DNA of 64,000 bases from Amorphophallus konjac (Eukaryota; Streptophyta; Magnoliopsida; Alismatales; Araceae). Location: assembly GCA_022559845.1 (NCBI GenBank), contig CM040118.1, positions 265,941,519-266,005,518 of the forward strand, in the 5' to 3' direction. Under the pieces are notes generated by a model that worked only from the letters and a program-made list of their open reading frames with translations, searched no databases and was not told the origin of the DNA. A program made the position numbers and the translations under genes. Shown piece by piece: positions 12,574 to 24,864 of this stretch (position 1 is the first letter of the stretch; every line of letters begins with the position of its first letter).

Positions 12574-15115
12574 TGTAATATCCCAGACCTTTCGGATCCC
12601 TCTTCATGGGTCCCAGATCTGGTTGCTCGGAGTGTCCGGCTCCGTCGTGTCTGAAATTTCATTTTGAACATCTTTTGTCTTTGGATCGGCGCGATCCAGA
12701 GTTGTTTCGGAGGCCCGGAAGCGTTCCGCGGCTTTTCCACGCGTGTTTTCTGATTTTCGGTGTGTGTTTCGGCAATTCCTTCGGAACCTCGCTGCGGGTG
12801 AACCGGGTCGTTCACCTGGGCACGAGTGGTACCGTTGCGATTGGTGCGTTCCGAGGATTTCGGAAATGTAATTGTCTGATTTTCAGAATTTTTTGGATTT
12901 TCTATAAGTACCCCCCTATTTTCTCTCTCTTCCCCACCTTCTCTTTCTTCTTCTTCTTCCTCCTCCGTTTCTCCCCACCGCGGCCCCCCTTTCTCCCTCT
13001 CTTCCTCCCGTTCGAGCGCGGCGAGCTCCCTTTCGGCTGCTGACGGTGGCGGGGCGACGGCGCGAGGGCGTGGGTGACGGCGAGGTGATCTCGTAGGCGT
13101 GCGGTGAGCGTGGGAAGCGTGAAGAGGCGAGGCTTTCTAAAGCGTTCTTCACGATTCACGGACGATCCGGTGGAGCAATCACTCCATTGAGGTAAGGTGA
13201 CGTTCCCTAGCTCCTTGCCGTTCTTTTCTGTGGTTTATAGGCCGTGGGGAGGCCGAGAGGGGCTTGATTGAGAATGTTTGGGGTTTTTCCATGTTTGGGG
13301 AGAGCTCGCCCGATCTATGGATTTGATGCATGATTTCACGTTTTGATGGCCTAGAATCATGCTAGGGGTCCCCAGGGGTCTTCCCCTTTGATTCCCCCTT
13401 CTCCGGTGGAGGCATGGGGGCGTGGTTGAAGTTTTTGGGCTTTCCCACTGTTTTCGCCGTCAGGTGCGTGTCACGGTCCTTCCAGGGACCGTTACATGAT
13501 GTGACGCGCCTCGAGGGGGTCGTCACATGCCCTTTTGTTAGCCTTTGGGGGTCAGGGATAGTGACGGTCCCACGATAGACCGCCACTTCAAGTGACGCGC
13601 CTGGGCTGGGCCGTCAGGGGCTTTCCGACCGTTGGTTTTTGACCGTTGGGGGTCTGCGTGTGTAACGCGCCAGGGAGAGCGCGTTACATCCGCGTGACGT
13701 CCTGGGGCGAGCGCGTTACTTCTTGGGTCATCCCAGGAGTGAGGGGCGCGTAACGCGCTGGGCCAGGTGTGTTACATTTGTGTAACGCACTGGGGTAAGT
13801 GCGTTACATCCTGCCTTCGCGCTGGGAGCGTGAGGCGCGTGTAACGCGTTGGGCCAGGCGCGTTACTCCCTGCGTTCCTTAGGCCGTGTAACGGCCTGCG
13901 TTAGACCGCCACGTGTGTGTAACGGTCTCGCCTGGACCGTTACAGCCTTGTGACGGTCCCGGGGTGGACCGTTGGGCGTTTGGTTGCCCCGAGAGGGCTG
14001 CAACCCTATTTTTAGTCCGACTGTGGTCGCCGTGCGACGGGGCCGGTGCGTGGGGTGGTCCCCGTGCGTCGTCGGATGCGGATGTCGTTTTCTGTGACTT
14101 GAGAGTCTACTCCTTCAGTGACCCTCCACTAGTCGTAGCCTACCAGTACGCGGTACCGGTCGCACCAGGGAGTGGTGTACGGGCTTACCCTGAGGACGGT
14201 TTTAGACTGGTTTCCGTCGGGCCCCTCATCGTTAGGCAGAGTCCGGCTACGGGGGAAAACTGGTCAGAGGACCAGACCTAGGGCGCATGGTCTGTGTGTG
14301 TGCACACGTGGTTGGGGGCGGTTGGACCCACGTCGACGGGCGTGACCCCAGCTAGTCACTTGTTTGTGGTTACTTGTTTGGTGTTCGTGCCTTGGGTAGG
14401 CGCTACCATGTCAGGCAATTCACCTGCGGTGCGGTGTAAGTCGTCAGGGGATGCTACCGACTGTGCTTCTAGTGGGAGGTACTCCTGTCAAGTACGGAGT
14501 GTCAGACTGTCAGCTCTTGTGTTCGACCTTCGGGTTTCTCTTTTCTGAGTCGACCGTTGAGTTTCGGTTGTCTCACCGTGGCACGTGTACCGGTTTACGT
14601 GCCGTAGGACCTTTGTTTGGTAGAGTACATGGCTTTCCTTTCCGAGGTACTCTCCTACCGCTAGCGTAGTGGTTTCCCATTTTACGAGGTAGGGTTCGAG
14701 TGATCCCTACTGAGTCTTGTTCCGAGACTCATTCCCTGTGTGTTTTCACCGTGTTTCAGGTGAGGCGCCGCCCCAGGGGAGCGCGTCTGGGGCGCAGCGT
14801 GGTGCGGGTGCCCAGAGGTAGTGCCAGAGGTCAGAGCCGGGGTATGCCCCGTGTAGCTGTACTTTTCTTTCTTGTCTCTATACTAGTCGTGACTACTGTT
14901 GTTATTTTATTGTTATCTTGTGGACCATGTATAATGTAAAATGCTAATTTATTTTTTGCTTAATATTATAACTGTTTAAATTCTGCAATTACTTGTGATA
15001 CTTGTATAGTTTCTACACCATCCTTCTAACCCTTCCGAGTCTTCGGACTCGTGGGTGGCGGTGCGAGTCTCGGGTTATCGGGCCTTCCCGGTAATCGGAT
15101 TCTCGGGTCGTTACA
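12574..15115 (+). repeat. Tek-1 5' LTR
   Basis: Begins TGTAATATCCCAG, ends CTCGGGTCGTTACA. A TATA-like TATAAGTA lies at 12,904, followed by a CCCCCCTATTTTCTCTCTC start region. The same position in the 3' LTR reads TATATATA, so this copy's box is degraded. Everything after about 12,930 would be R/U5, so the dyad array at 13,470-13,975 would be transcribed. Open frames inside it are not conserved genes. Confidence 0.9.
13470..13975. repeat. Twelve 25-26 bp dyads, GTnACG...CGTnAC, in Tek-1 LTR
   Basis: Units at 13470, 13501, 13561, 13592, 13662, 13694, 13750, 13782, 13841, 13888, 13919 and 13950 are all 25-26 bp with inverted ends GTnACG/CGTnAC. The inner stem varies in a paired way: GTAACGCGC/GCGCGTTAC (13662), GTAACGCACT/AGTGCGTTAC (13782), GTAACGGTC/GACCGTTAC (13919). 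Neighbours often start 31-32 bp apart. The last unit has a weak right arm. The same array, with unit differences, occurs in the 3' LTR at 23,218-23,722. Confidence 0.85.
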
Positions 15116-15117
15116 GC

Positions 15118-15129
15118 TGGTATCAGAGC
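15118..15129 (+). promoter_or_regulatory. Primer binding site, initiator-Met tRNA
   Basis: TGGTATCAGAGC begins two bases after the LTR end. This is the standard site for priming minus-strand synthesis by the 3' end of initiator tRNA-Met in plant LTR elements. Confidence 0.95.
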
Positions 15130-15278
15130 GCGGTTGTGGAATTATGCAAGAATCATAGGCAATTGTAGTGGTCCACTAGTCCACAGCGATGATGTATAGT
15201 TGACACTAGCATTGGGCATCGAACGTTTTCTTGACCTTGCCATTTTTGTGTTTTCTGTCTTTTGCTTCAGGAGCGAGC

Positions 15279-18200
15279 ATGGCGCCGAGGAGGAGCACTC
15301 GCTCTCAGCAGGGGCAGTCGGCTGGAGGTCAGGAGATCCAGCAGGGGGTCCAGAGGGACCAGGAGGAGCAGAGCAGAGTGCCACCAGGGGCCACCGAGGC
15401 AGTGGATACTGCGAGGCTTCCGGGGGCCGAGGATTTCTTCCGTGGCATGTACCAGCTTATGTCTCAGCAGTTCGGCGTCGAGGCTGCTGAGGGCTCGTCA
15501 GCTAGGGGTGGGCCAGGCCGAGCAGTGAGGGACTTTCTATAGTTCCATCCACCTTACTTCAGTGGCCAGGCAGACCCTGATGCGGCTCGTGATTGGCTTG
15601 ATAAGATGGAGCGGGTGTTCAGTTCTGCGAAGAGTGCTGCCGAGGACAGAGTGGTGTTGGCCTACAACCAGTTGCAGGGTACGGCTCGGAAGTGGTGGTC
15701 TTCCGAGTGGAAGACGTCTTTTCAGCTTCGTCCACTTGAGCAGGTCGAGTGGGATGACTTCGTCAGTGCTTTCGACCGTACGTACTGTCCAGACTACGTT
15801 GCTATGCAGCGGATGCGTGAGTTTCTGGAGCTGGTGCAGGGCGACATGTCCGTGTTGCAGTACAGGGGCCGGTTTGTCAAGCTGGGTCGGTATGCACCTC
15901 ACATCATGGAGCATAAGAGGGTGAAGACCGCGCAGTTTGTCCAAGGCTTGAGGCAGGAGCTGAGGCACCATCTGATCACGAACGGGGCCACTAATCTAGA
16001 GATGACGTCTCGTGTTGCGGCTTCCTTGGAGATGGATATGCAGAGGACCCGAGGACCGATCAGCCAGGGGCAGTCTTTGTCAGGTCGCAGCCAACAGTCG
16101 ACTACCCAGCAGCAGGGTTCCTTCCAGCATGCATCGGGTGGTTCGGGAGCGCCGGCTTCGGCAGCGTCGGTAACAGAATCTGTGTCTTTTGGCTCGAAGG
16201 TCAAGAAGTTCTTTGGGAAGAGTTTCCGGAAGAAAAAGTCCAAGGATCAGGGGCAAGCTTCATCGGGTAGTGTACAACAGCCGATTCCTTTGCAGCGTCA
16301 GGGATCAGTGGGTGGAACGCGAGTACCGTGTCCACGGTGTAGTGGGTTTCACCCAGGTAGGCAGTGCACGGTGCCGATCATCTATTTTCGGTGTGACCAG
16401 CCAGGGCACATGGCGCGTGACTGTCCTCAGAGGCCGCCGCAGCAGCAGTTTCCTCAGCAGCAGCAGGTTCCCCAGTAGCAGAGGCAGCAGCAGTAGGGAC
16501 AGTATCCGCCGCTACCCAGGTCAGCTAGCGTGGGAGGCAGGCAGAGAGCTCGAGGCCAGATCACGCACATGACCAGGGCAGAGGCAGTGGCGTCGCAGCT
16601 CGTGGAAGGTACTGTTCAGATTTTAGGTTGTGCAGCTCGGGTTTTGTTTGATTCTGGCGCGTCTCATTCGTTTATTTTGGAGGATTTCGCGCTGAGCATC
16701 GAGGAGCCGGTGACCCAGTTGCCTTGTGATTTGGCAGTGGAGTTACCTTCGGGTGATTTTATGATCACTCCGTATTGCTTCGATCAGGTTCCTATTTGGA
16801 TCGATGGACGGAGTATGCCAGGCAGGTTGTATGCGTTGCAGCTTCGGGATTACGATGTGATTCTAGGCATGGACTGGCTCGAGATTCATGGAGCGGTGGT
16901 GGATTGTGGAATGAAGAGGGTCTACTTCCAACATCCGAGTAAGCGGACCTTCTATTTTCAAGGTATCCGTTCCACCTCTTCTTGATTCCTCATTTTTGTT
17001 ATTCGAGCTCGTCGATTGCTTGATTCTGGTTGTCAGGGTTTTTTCGCGTCCGTGGTTGTGTCTGACCGAATGGAGACGAATTTCGAGGATATTTCGGTGG
17101 TGTGCGAATTTCCCGACATTTTTCCCGAGGAGTTACCTGGATTGCCTCCCCAGCGGGAGATCGATTTTTTGATCGAGGTTGTGCCTAGTACGGGACCTTT
17201 GGCAAAGGCTCCCTACCGTATGGCCCCCGCTGAGTTGAGGGAGTTGAGGGCGCAGTTGCAGGAACTGTTGGCCAAGGGGTATATTCATCCTAGCTTTTCC
17301 CCTTGGGGTGCGCCCGTGTTGTTTGTGAAGAAGAAGGACAGTAGTCTGCGACTGTGCATTGACTATTGGCAGCTGAATGAAGTGACCATTAAGAACAAGT
17401 ATCTGTTGCCACGGATTGATGATTTGTTCGACCAGCTTCAGTCTGCGCGAGTGTTCTCGTGGATTGATTTACGGTACGGTTACTATCAGCTGAGAATTCG
17501 CGAGTCCGATGTGGAGAAGACTGCATTCAGTACGAGGTAGGGGCATTATGAGTTTCTGGTGATGCCGTTTGGGCTCACCAATGCCCCTACAACCTTCATG
17601 GACTTGATGCAGAGGGTGTTCCATCCGTATTTGGACCAGTTTGTGGTCATTTTCGTGGACGACATCCTTGTCTATTCGCGATCTGCCGAGGAGCATGCGT
17701 ACCATTTGGGTGTGGTGCTGCAGACGTTGCGAGATCACCAGTTATATGCGAAGCTCAGCAAGTGCGAGTTCTGGCTCGGCGAGGTGCACTTTCTGGGGCA
17801 CGTGATTTTTGGTGATGGTATTTCCGTGGACCCCACCAAGGTCGAGGTAGTAATGCAGTGGCCAAGGCCGAGGTCGGTGACGGAGATCCGGAGTTTCTTG
17901 GGGCTTGCAGGTTATTATCGCCGGTTTATCCAGGATTTTTCTCGCATTGCGGCCCCGATGACTAGACTCATGCAGAAGGATGTGCCTTTCGTCTGGTCTG
18001 AAGAGTGTGAGCAGAGCTTCAGGGAACTGAAGAGATTGCTCACCTCGGCTCCGGTGTTGGTTTTGCCTTCTGGATCGGGAGGTTTCGTGGTATGTACAGA
18101 TGCTTCCGGTGTTGGATTGGGTGCTGTGTTAATGCAGCATGGTAGAGTGGTGGCTTATGCATCTCGACAGCTAAAGCGCCACGAGGAGAACTACCCTACC

Positions 18201-19098
18201 CATGACCTTGAGTTGGCGGCGGTGATCTTCGCGCTGAAGATCTGGAGGCATTATCTGTACGGCGAGAAGTTCGAAGTGTTCACTGACCATCAGAGTTTGA
18301 GGTATGTGTTCTCGCAGACGGACCTGAACCTCAGGCAAAGGCGTTGGATGGAGTTCATGAAGGATTATGACTTCACCCTGTCTTATCAGCCGGGCAGGAT
18401 GAATGTCGTCGCCGATGCCTTGAGTCGGGAGGTTGCGGTCAGTGCCTTGATGTTGAGGAAGTGGAGGCTCTGGGAACAAGTGCCCGAAGTATCCTTCAGG
18501 CTCAAGATTCCCCAGGAGCCAGGGTTGGCAGTGCTTGCGAGTCTGACTGTCACTCCTGCTCTCCGTCGTCAGGTGACAAAGGCTCAGCATGCGGACCCCG
18601 AGTTGCCCCGGATTCTGGCGATGGCCGATGTGGAGCTCGGCGAGGACGGTGCTGCGAGGTTTCGTGGCAGACTGTACGTCCCAGCGGAGGACCAGGTTCG
18701 TCATGCGGTGTTGCGCGAGGCTCATGGGAGCAGGTACACCATACACCCGGGTGCGACAAAGATGTATCGGAACTTGCAGAGACAGTTCTGGTGGCCTGGC
18801 ATGAAGAGAGATGTCACAGAATTTGTGGCCAGGTACCTGACCTGTCAGCAGGTGAAGGCGGAGCATCAGCGATCAGGAGGTACTCTCCAGCCATTGGATG
18901 TTCCTACATGGAAGTGGGACCACGTGACCACGAATTTTGTGGTGGGGTTGCCAAGAACCCCGAGTGGGCAGGACAGTATTTGGTTACTGGTGGATAGGCT
19001 GACGAAGGTGACGCGGTTGTTACCGGTCAAAGTCAGCTGGAGCGTGTCCAACTTGGCTCGTTTGTATGTGGAGCGGATCATTCTGTTGCATGGGATTC
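15279..19098 (+). pseudogene. Tek-1 gag-pol, first part (gag to integrase core)
   Basis: The ATG at 15,279 opens the frame (MAPRRSTRSQQ...). Gag: FHPPYFSGQADPDAARDWL. The zinc knuckle near residue 370 reads YFRCDQPGHMARDC, with Tyr for the first Cys. Protease: [27 protein letters not shown] and FVDDILVYS, intact. RNase [15 protein letters not shown]. The integrase zinc domain has [12 protein letters not shown], with Tyr for a Cys. The first catalytic Asp is Asn ([11 protein letters not shown]). Stops: TAG 15,540, TAG 16,476, TAG 16,494, TGA 16,983, TAG 17,538. The frame is otherwise unshifted until the solo LTR cuts it at 19,099. The product would be the capsid-replicase polyprotein. Confidence 0.9.
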
Positions 19099-21365
19099 TG
19101 GTGCGGACACCCGAGCAGTTACGCCGAGCCACCGGTACCGCACGCGGAGCATGACTCGAGCCACTTCAGCGTCCATCTGGCTCAGAGACAGCCTGGAGAC
19201 TCTCCCCTGAGTCTCGACATTTATCATATTTGTTTAGACTTTAATTGTGTGTAATGTGTGTTTATTTCATTTTATTCGGTATGTAATTTTGATTGTAAGA
19301 GGGGTTTATTTACAAAATGGGACCCCCGGGTCCCACGGGCCCCCCCAGACCCCCTCCCATTGATCCACCTCAGCCTAGGGCCCCATGTGGGTTCAGTCAA
19401 CATGTCAAATGGAGGCATCTAGAAGGTTGAATGGTAAAAGACACATGGGAGACAATTGGACCTCAAAGTCCAAGGTAGGCTACCTACCAATTCTACCTTG
19501 TCTCCCTTGGTCAATAGGGCGCCCCCCCCCCCCTTAATTTTTTATTTATTTTTTTTGTGTGATTCACATTCAATCCAAGCCATCCATCTCCCACCCCTAG
19601 ATCCAACGGTGGCAAATGGATTTGAGATGTAACCTATATAAGCTTGTATTTTCCATTTTGATACAATTAATGCATTTGAAATCTGAAAAATTGCTTGGAG
19701 CAGCCTTGGGCACCCCCCTCCTCTCTCCTCCCTCTCCCCCTTTCAGCTGAGACGGTTGCTATTCTGAGGTGTGACGCCTCCCCTATCAGTTCCGGTCGCC
19801 GCCGCCGCCGCCACGTGCCGCCATCGCACCTCCACCATCGCTGCCGGTGTTCTGTCCATCCAGGACAGAGGTGTCTTCTCCGAATTCCTGCTCTCCACCC
19901 CGTCGTGTTCTTGAGCTGGGATTTTGAGGGTATGTTCCAGAGGTGTTCCCCACGATCCAAAAAATTTGGTTGGTCATAATTATTCCATTTGGCAATTTCC
20001 CATTTTCATCCAACCTCCTTTCCCAGATCTGTCTGCTTTCTGTTTCAATTTCCACCCGCCCTGTGTTTCCCATGTTCGGACCCATTTGTGATTTTTGCTA
20101 GGGCTACCAATTTTACTGGGGGTTCTGTCCATCAACCCCTCCTACCACGAATTTTCTTGAATTTGGATCAACCCTCCACCTATTTTTCAAAATTCTTTTT
20201 CAGAGCTAGCTACAGTGCTGTCCACCTGTTCCCAGATCCGACCACCCTCCAGTGCAAAAATCATAACAAATCATAACCTCCTCCAATCCTTCAACAAAAA
20301 ATATCTCCGATTTCCTTGTTCAAAACCCTACCACTTTTATGGAGAGATCAGGAACTGAATCGGCCATCTACCATGCGGTCAATGGCAGTTCTCAGACAAC
20401 TCACCTTCAGATCTGAGAGTTCGGGTACTGTACAACAGAAGATTTAAAATTCATCAACATCCAGATCCGCACAGATCCAGGTCCTCTCCTTAGGTCTAGA
20501 TTTAAGGATTTCAAGAGAGATTTCCAGCGATAGCTTCTGTGCCCCAATCCGACGTCGGGATTGGTCGCAGCGGCTGATCTCGCCGGAGCGCGCGCCAAAA
20601 AATAGAACCGGAAATCCGTGGACAGCAACTTCAAGAGTTGGAGATCGGAGCCGATCGGCCACCGATCGGTGTTTCCGGCCGACCACCTTCCAAGGAGGCG
20701 CGCCACCAGGGGTCCCCATAACAGCGGGCCCCACCCTAGCAGGCCGGGAGGACAGCGCCATCCTTGGGCCCCACAGACCCGTAGAACGCGACGTCCGGAC
20801 AGCACGAAAATGCGGAGTTCGGCACCGCCTGGCGACATCAACATGCTGCCCGTCAACCCGATTCGCGTGATTCCCGGGCCCCACATGTGACCTTTTACCT
20901 CCCTGCGTGAAGTGGGTCAAATATTTGTACCGCTGTAAAATTGTTTAACCGGGAGTCCGTAAATCGGCCGGGGTTGTCTTCGCCACGCCGGGTGCGTGGA
21001 GGTAACGGTCTAAACTTCTCGGCGTTACTTTGCTTAGCTAGTATACGGTCTTATGCTACTGCGAGAGTGTAGGTTCCTAGCCCGTGTGTTCATGTCGCCG
21101 CTGTGAGTGTGAGAGTGACCCGTTCCGCGACTCGATCTGAGTCCGGAAGTTGAGTCAGACTACCTTGAACTCTGCCGGTTCCTTAACTGCGCACGATCCA
21201 CGCTTTCCCTCGCATGGGACGACGAGTGAGTTTGCACTTCTGTTAGCGACGTGTAGCCTATAGGAGCTCTTAGTGTTGAGCCGAGGTTGCTCTAGTAGTC
21301 GTGTCTTTGCTGGTCGAGTCGTGTCCGTCTCATATAGCGTCGTCTCCTCAGTCCGTCCCGCATCA
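19099..21365 (+). mobile_element. Solo LTR of family B inside Tek-1 integrase
   Basis: Begins TGGTGCGGACACCCGAGC and ends CCGTCCCGCATCA, matching the LTRs of B-1 and B-2. It is flanked by perfect GATTC repeats (19,094-19,098 and 21,366-21,370), so it is a genuine insertion reduced to one LTR by LTR-LTR recombination. Length 2267 bp against 2279-2290 for the paired copies. A canonical TATATAAG box lies at 19,635-19,642. No internal sequence remains. Confidence 0.95.
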
Positions 21366-22244
21366 GATTCCCGTTTCGATCATGTCAGATCGGGATCCGT
21401 GCTTCACTTTTAGATTCTAGAGGAGTTTCCAGCGAGCTCTCGGCACGGAGTTGGCATTTAGCTCGGCGTATCATCCTCAGTCTGATGGTCAGTCTAAGAG
21501 GACCATTCAGACTTTGGAGGACATGCTGAGATCCTGCTGCCTGAAGTGGCAGGGGAGTTGGATTCATCACCTACCGTTGGTGGAGTTTGCCTATAACAAC
21601 AGCTATCATTCGAGCATCAGCATGGCTCCTTATGAGGCATTGTATGGGCGTCCTTGTCGGACTACACTTGATTGGTTTGAGGTGGGTGACCGTGTTTTGA
21701 CGGGACCAGAGTTGGTGCAGCAATGTGTGGACGTTGTGCACTTGGTTCGTCAGAACATGTTGGCGGCCCAGAGTCGGCAGAAGAGCTATGCTGATCGTAG
21801 GAGGCAGCCCCTCGAGTTCGCCGTGGGCGATCATGTGTTCTTGAGAGTTTCTCCGATGAAGGGGGTGATGCGTTTTGACGGCGTGGGAAGCTGAGTCCCC
21901 GCTACATTGGTCCTTTTGTGATCTTGGAGCGCATCGGTGAGGTTGCTTACCGGTTGCAGTTACCCCTTGAGTTGGCGTCGGTGCATGACGTGTTCCACGT
22001 CTCGATGTTGCGGAAGTATATGCCCGATGACTCTCATGTGCTCGAGGATTATGTTTTGCCCGAGGTGACTCCAGATCTTTCTCTCCCAGAGTTTCCAGTC
22101 CGCATTGAGGATAGGCGAGAGCAGCGCTTACGGAGCAAGGTCATCCCCTTGGTCAAGGTGGTGTGGCAGCGGCACTCTGGTGGGGAAGCTTCTTGGGAGC
22201 GTGAGGACGAGATGCGTCAGCAGTTCCCGTACCTGTTTGAGTGA
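21366..22244 (+). pseudogene. Tek-1 gag-pol, second part (integrase core to chromodomain)
   Basis: Continues the integrase after the solo LTR: MSDRDPCFTF, then AFSSAYHPQSDGQS, where the third catalytic Glu has become Lys (QSKRTIQTLE). TAG at 21,418-21,420. A one-base deletion near 21,885 shifts the frame. From about 21,900 come YIGPFVILERIGEVAYRLQL and HDVFHVSMLRKY, then a Tekay-type chromodomain (IPLVKVVWQRHSGGEASWER) ending at TGA 22,242-22,244. Chromodomains are thought to steer integration to particular chromatin. Two of three integrase catalytic residues are lost. Confidence 0.9.
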
Positions 22245-22312
22245 GTCTTTCTCTTCTTTCCCCTTGGGTTGTTCTCAATTTCAAGGATGAAATTCCTTTA
22301 AGGGGGGAGGGC
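22245..22312 (+). promoter_or_regulatory. Tek-1 polypurine tract
   Basis: AAGGGGGGAGGGC immediately precedes the 3' LTR. It is the expected plus-strand primer site. Confidence 0.85.
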
Positions 22313-24864
22313 AGTAATATCTCGGACCTTTTGGATCCCTCTTCGTGGGTCCCAAATCTGGTTTCTCGGAGTGTCCGGCTCTGTTGTGTCCGAAATTTCG
22401 TTTCGGACATCTTTCGTGTTCGGATCGGCGCGATCCGGAGTTGTTTCGGAGGCTCGGAAGCGTTCCGCGACTTTTCCACGCGTGTTTTTCGATTTCCGGT
22501 GTGTGTTTCGGCAATTCCTTCGGAACCTTGCTGCGGGTGAACCGGGTTGTTCACCTGGGCACGAGTGGTACTGTTGCGATCGGTGCGTTCCGAGGATTCT
22601 GGAAATATAATTTTTTGATTTTTGGTATTTTTCAGATTTTTTAGATTTTCTATATATACCCCCCTATTTTCTCTCTCTTCCCCACCTTCTCTTTCTTCTT
22701 CTTCCTCCTCCTCCGTTTCTCCCCACCGCGGCCCCCCTTTCTCCCTCTCTACCTCCCGTTCGAGCGCGACGAGCTCCCTTCCGACTGTTGACGGCGGCGG
22801 GGCGACGGCGCGAGGTCGTGGGTGACGGTGAGGTGATCTCGTGGGCGTGCGGTGAGCGTGGGAAGCGTGAAGACGCGAGGTTTTCTAAAGCGTTCTTCGC
22901 GATTCACGGACGATCCGGCAGAGCAATCGCTCCATTGAGGTAGGGTGACGTTCCCTAGCTCCTTGCCGTTCTTTTTCGTTGTTTATAGGCCGTGGGGAGG
23001 CCGAGAGGGGCTTGATTGAGCATGTTTGGGGTTTTTCCATGTTTGGGGAGAGCTCGCCCGATCTATGGATTTGATGCATGATTTCACGTTTTGATGGCCT
23101 AGAATCATGCTAGGGGTCCCCAGGGGTCTTCCCCTTTGATTTCCCCCTCTCCGGTGGAGGCATGGGGGCGTGGTTGAAGTTTTTGGGCTTTCCCGCCGTT
23201 TTCGCCATCGGGTGCGTGTGACGGTCCTTCCAGGGACCGTTACATGATGTGACGCGCCTCGAGGGGGCCGTCACATGCCCTTTTCTTAGCCTTTGGGGGT
23301 CAGGGACTGTGACGGTCCCACGATAGACCGCCACTTCAAGTGACGCGCCCGGGCTGGGCCGTCAGGGGCTTTCCGACCGTTGGTTTTTGACCGTTGGGGG
23401 TCTGCGTGTGTAACGCGCCAGGGCGAGCGCATTACTTCCTGGGTCATCCCAGGAGTGAGGGGCGCGTAACGCGCTGGGCTAGGCGCGTTACATTTGTGTA
23501 ACGCGCTGGGGCAAGTGCGTTACATCCTGCCTTCGCGCTGGGAGCGTGAGGCGCGTGTAACGCGCTGGGCCAGGCGTGTTACACGAATGTAACGCGCTGG
23601 ACCAAGCGCGTTACTCCCTGCGTTCTTCAGGCCATGTAACGGACTGCGTTAGACCGCCAGGTGTGTGTAACGGTCTTGCCTGGACCGTTACAGTCTTGTG
23701 ACGGTCCCGGGGTGGACCGTTGGGTGTTTGGTTGCCCCGAGAGGGCTGCAACCCTGTTTTTAGTCCGACTGTGGTCACCGTGCGACGGGGCCGGTGCGTG
23801 GGGTGGTCCCCGTTCGTCGTCGGATGCGGATGTCGTTTTCCATGACTTGAGAGTCTACTCCTTCAGTGACCCTCCACTAGTCGTAGCCTACCAGTACGCG
23901 GTACCGGTCGCACCAGGGAGTGGTGTATGGGCTTACCTTAAGGACAGTTTTAGACTGGTTTCCGTCGGGCCCCTCGTCGTAAGCCACAGTCCAGCTACGG
24001 GGGAAAACCGGTCAGAGGACCAGACATAGGGCGCATGGTCTGTGTGTGTGCACACGTGGTTGGGGGCGGTTGGACCCACGTCGACGGGCGTGACCCCAGC
24101 TAGTCACTTGTTTGTGGTTACTTGTTTGGTGTTCGTGCCTTGGGTAGGCGCTACCATGTCAGGCAATTCACCTGCGGTGTGGTGTAAGTCGTCAGGGGAT
24201 GCTACCGACTGTGCTTCTAGTGGGAGGTACTCCTGTCAAGTACGGAGTGTCAGACTGTCAGCTCTTGTGTTCGACCTTCGGGTTTCTCTTTTCCGAGTCG
24301 ACCGTTGAGTTTCGGTTGTCTCACCGTGGCACGTGTACCGGTTTGCGTGCCGTAGGACCTTTGTTTGGTAGAGTACATGGCTTTCCTTTCCGAGGTACTC
24401 TCCTACCGCTAGCGTAGTGGTTTCCCATTTTACGAGGTAGGGTTCGAGTGATCCCTACTGAGTCTTGTTCCGAGACTCATTCCCTGCGTGTTTTCACCGT
24501 GTTTCAGGTGAGGCGCCGCCCTAGGGGAGCGCGTCTGGGGCGCAGCGTGGTGCGGGTGCCCAGAGGTAGTGCTAGAGGTCAGAGCCGGGGTATGCCCCGT
24601 GTAGCTGTACTTTTCTTTCTTGTCTCTGTACTAGTCGTGGACTACTGTTGTTATTTTATTGTTATCTTGTGGACCATGTATAATGTAAAATGCTAATTTA
24701 TTTCTTGCTTAATATTATAACTGTTTAAATTCTACAATTACTTGTGATACTTGTATAGTTTCCACATCATCCTTCTAACCCTTCCGAGTCTTCGGACTCG
24801 TGGGTGGCGGTGCGAGTCTCGGGTTATCGGGCCTTCCCGGTAATCGGATTCTCGGGTCGTTACA
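22313..24864 (+). repeat. Tek-1 3' LTR
   Basis: Aligns with the 5' LTR along its length and ends TCGGGTCGTTACA. The first base appears changed (AGTAATATC against TGTAATATC). TATATATA at about 22,651 looks like the intact form of the promoter box. Its dyad array (23,218-23,722) differs from the 5' LTR by gain and loss of whole units. Confidence 0.9.

Larger units (their letters stand above)
12574..24864 (+). mobile_element. Tek-1: complete Tekay/Del-type chromovirus nested in the Tat antisense ORF
   Basis: The two LTRs are 2542 and about 2552 bp. They surround an initiator-Met primer site, one gag-pol reading frame with a C-terminal chromodomain, and a polypurine tract. Ends are TGTAATATC...TCGTTACA. 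Flanking pentamers AATGG (12,569) and AGTGG (24,865) look like a target duplication with one change. The insertion cuts the Tat antisense ORF, whose halves flank it. It carries its own nested solo LTR at 19,099-21,365. Confidence 0.9.

Noticed and set aside
13913..14939. Open frames in the Tek-1 LTR, repeated at 23,661-24,696
   Set aside because: Present in both LTR copies only because the LTR is duplicated; no known domain, and GC-rich composition explains the openness.
18171..18866. 231-codon minus frame opposite Tek-1 RNase H and integrase
   Set aside because: Shadow of the pol frame; not retained in the other elements.
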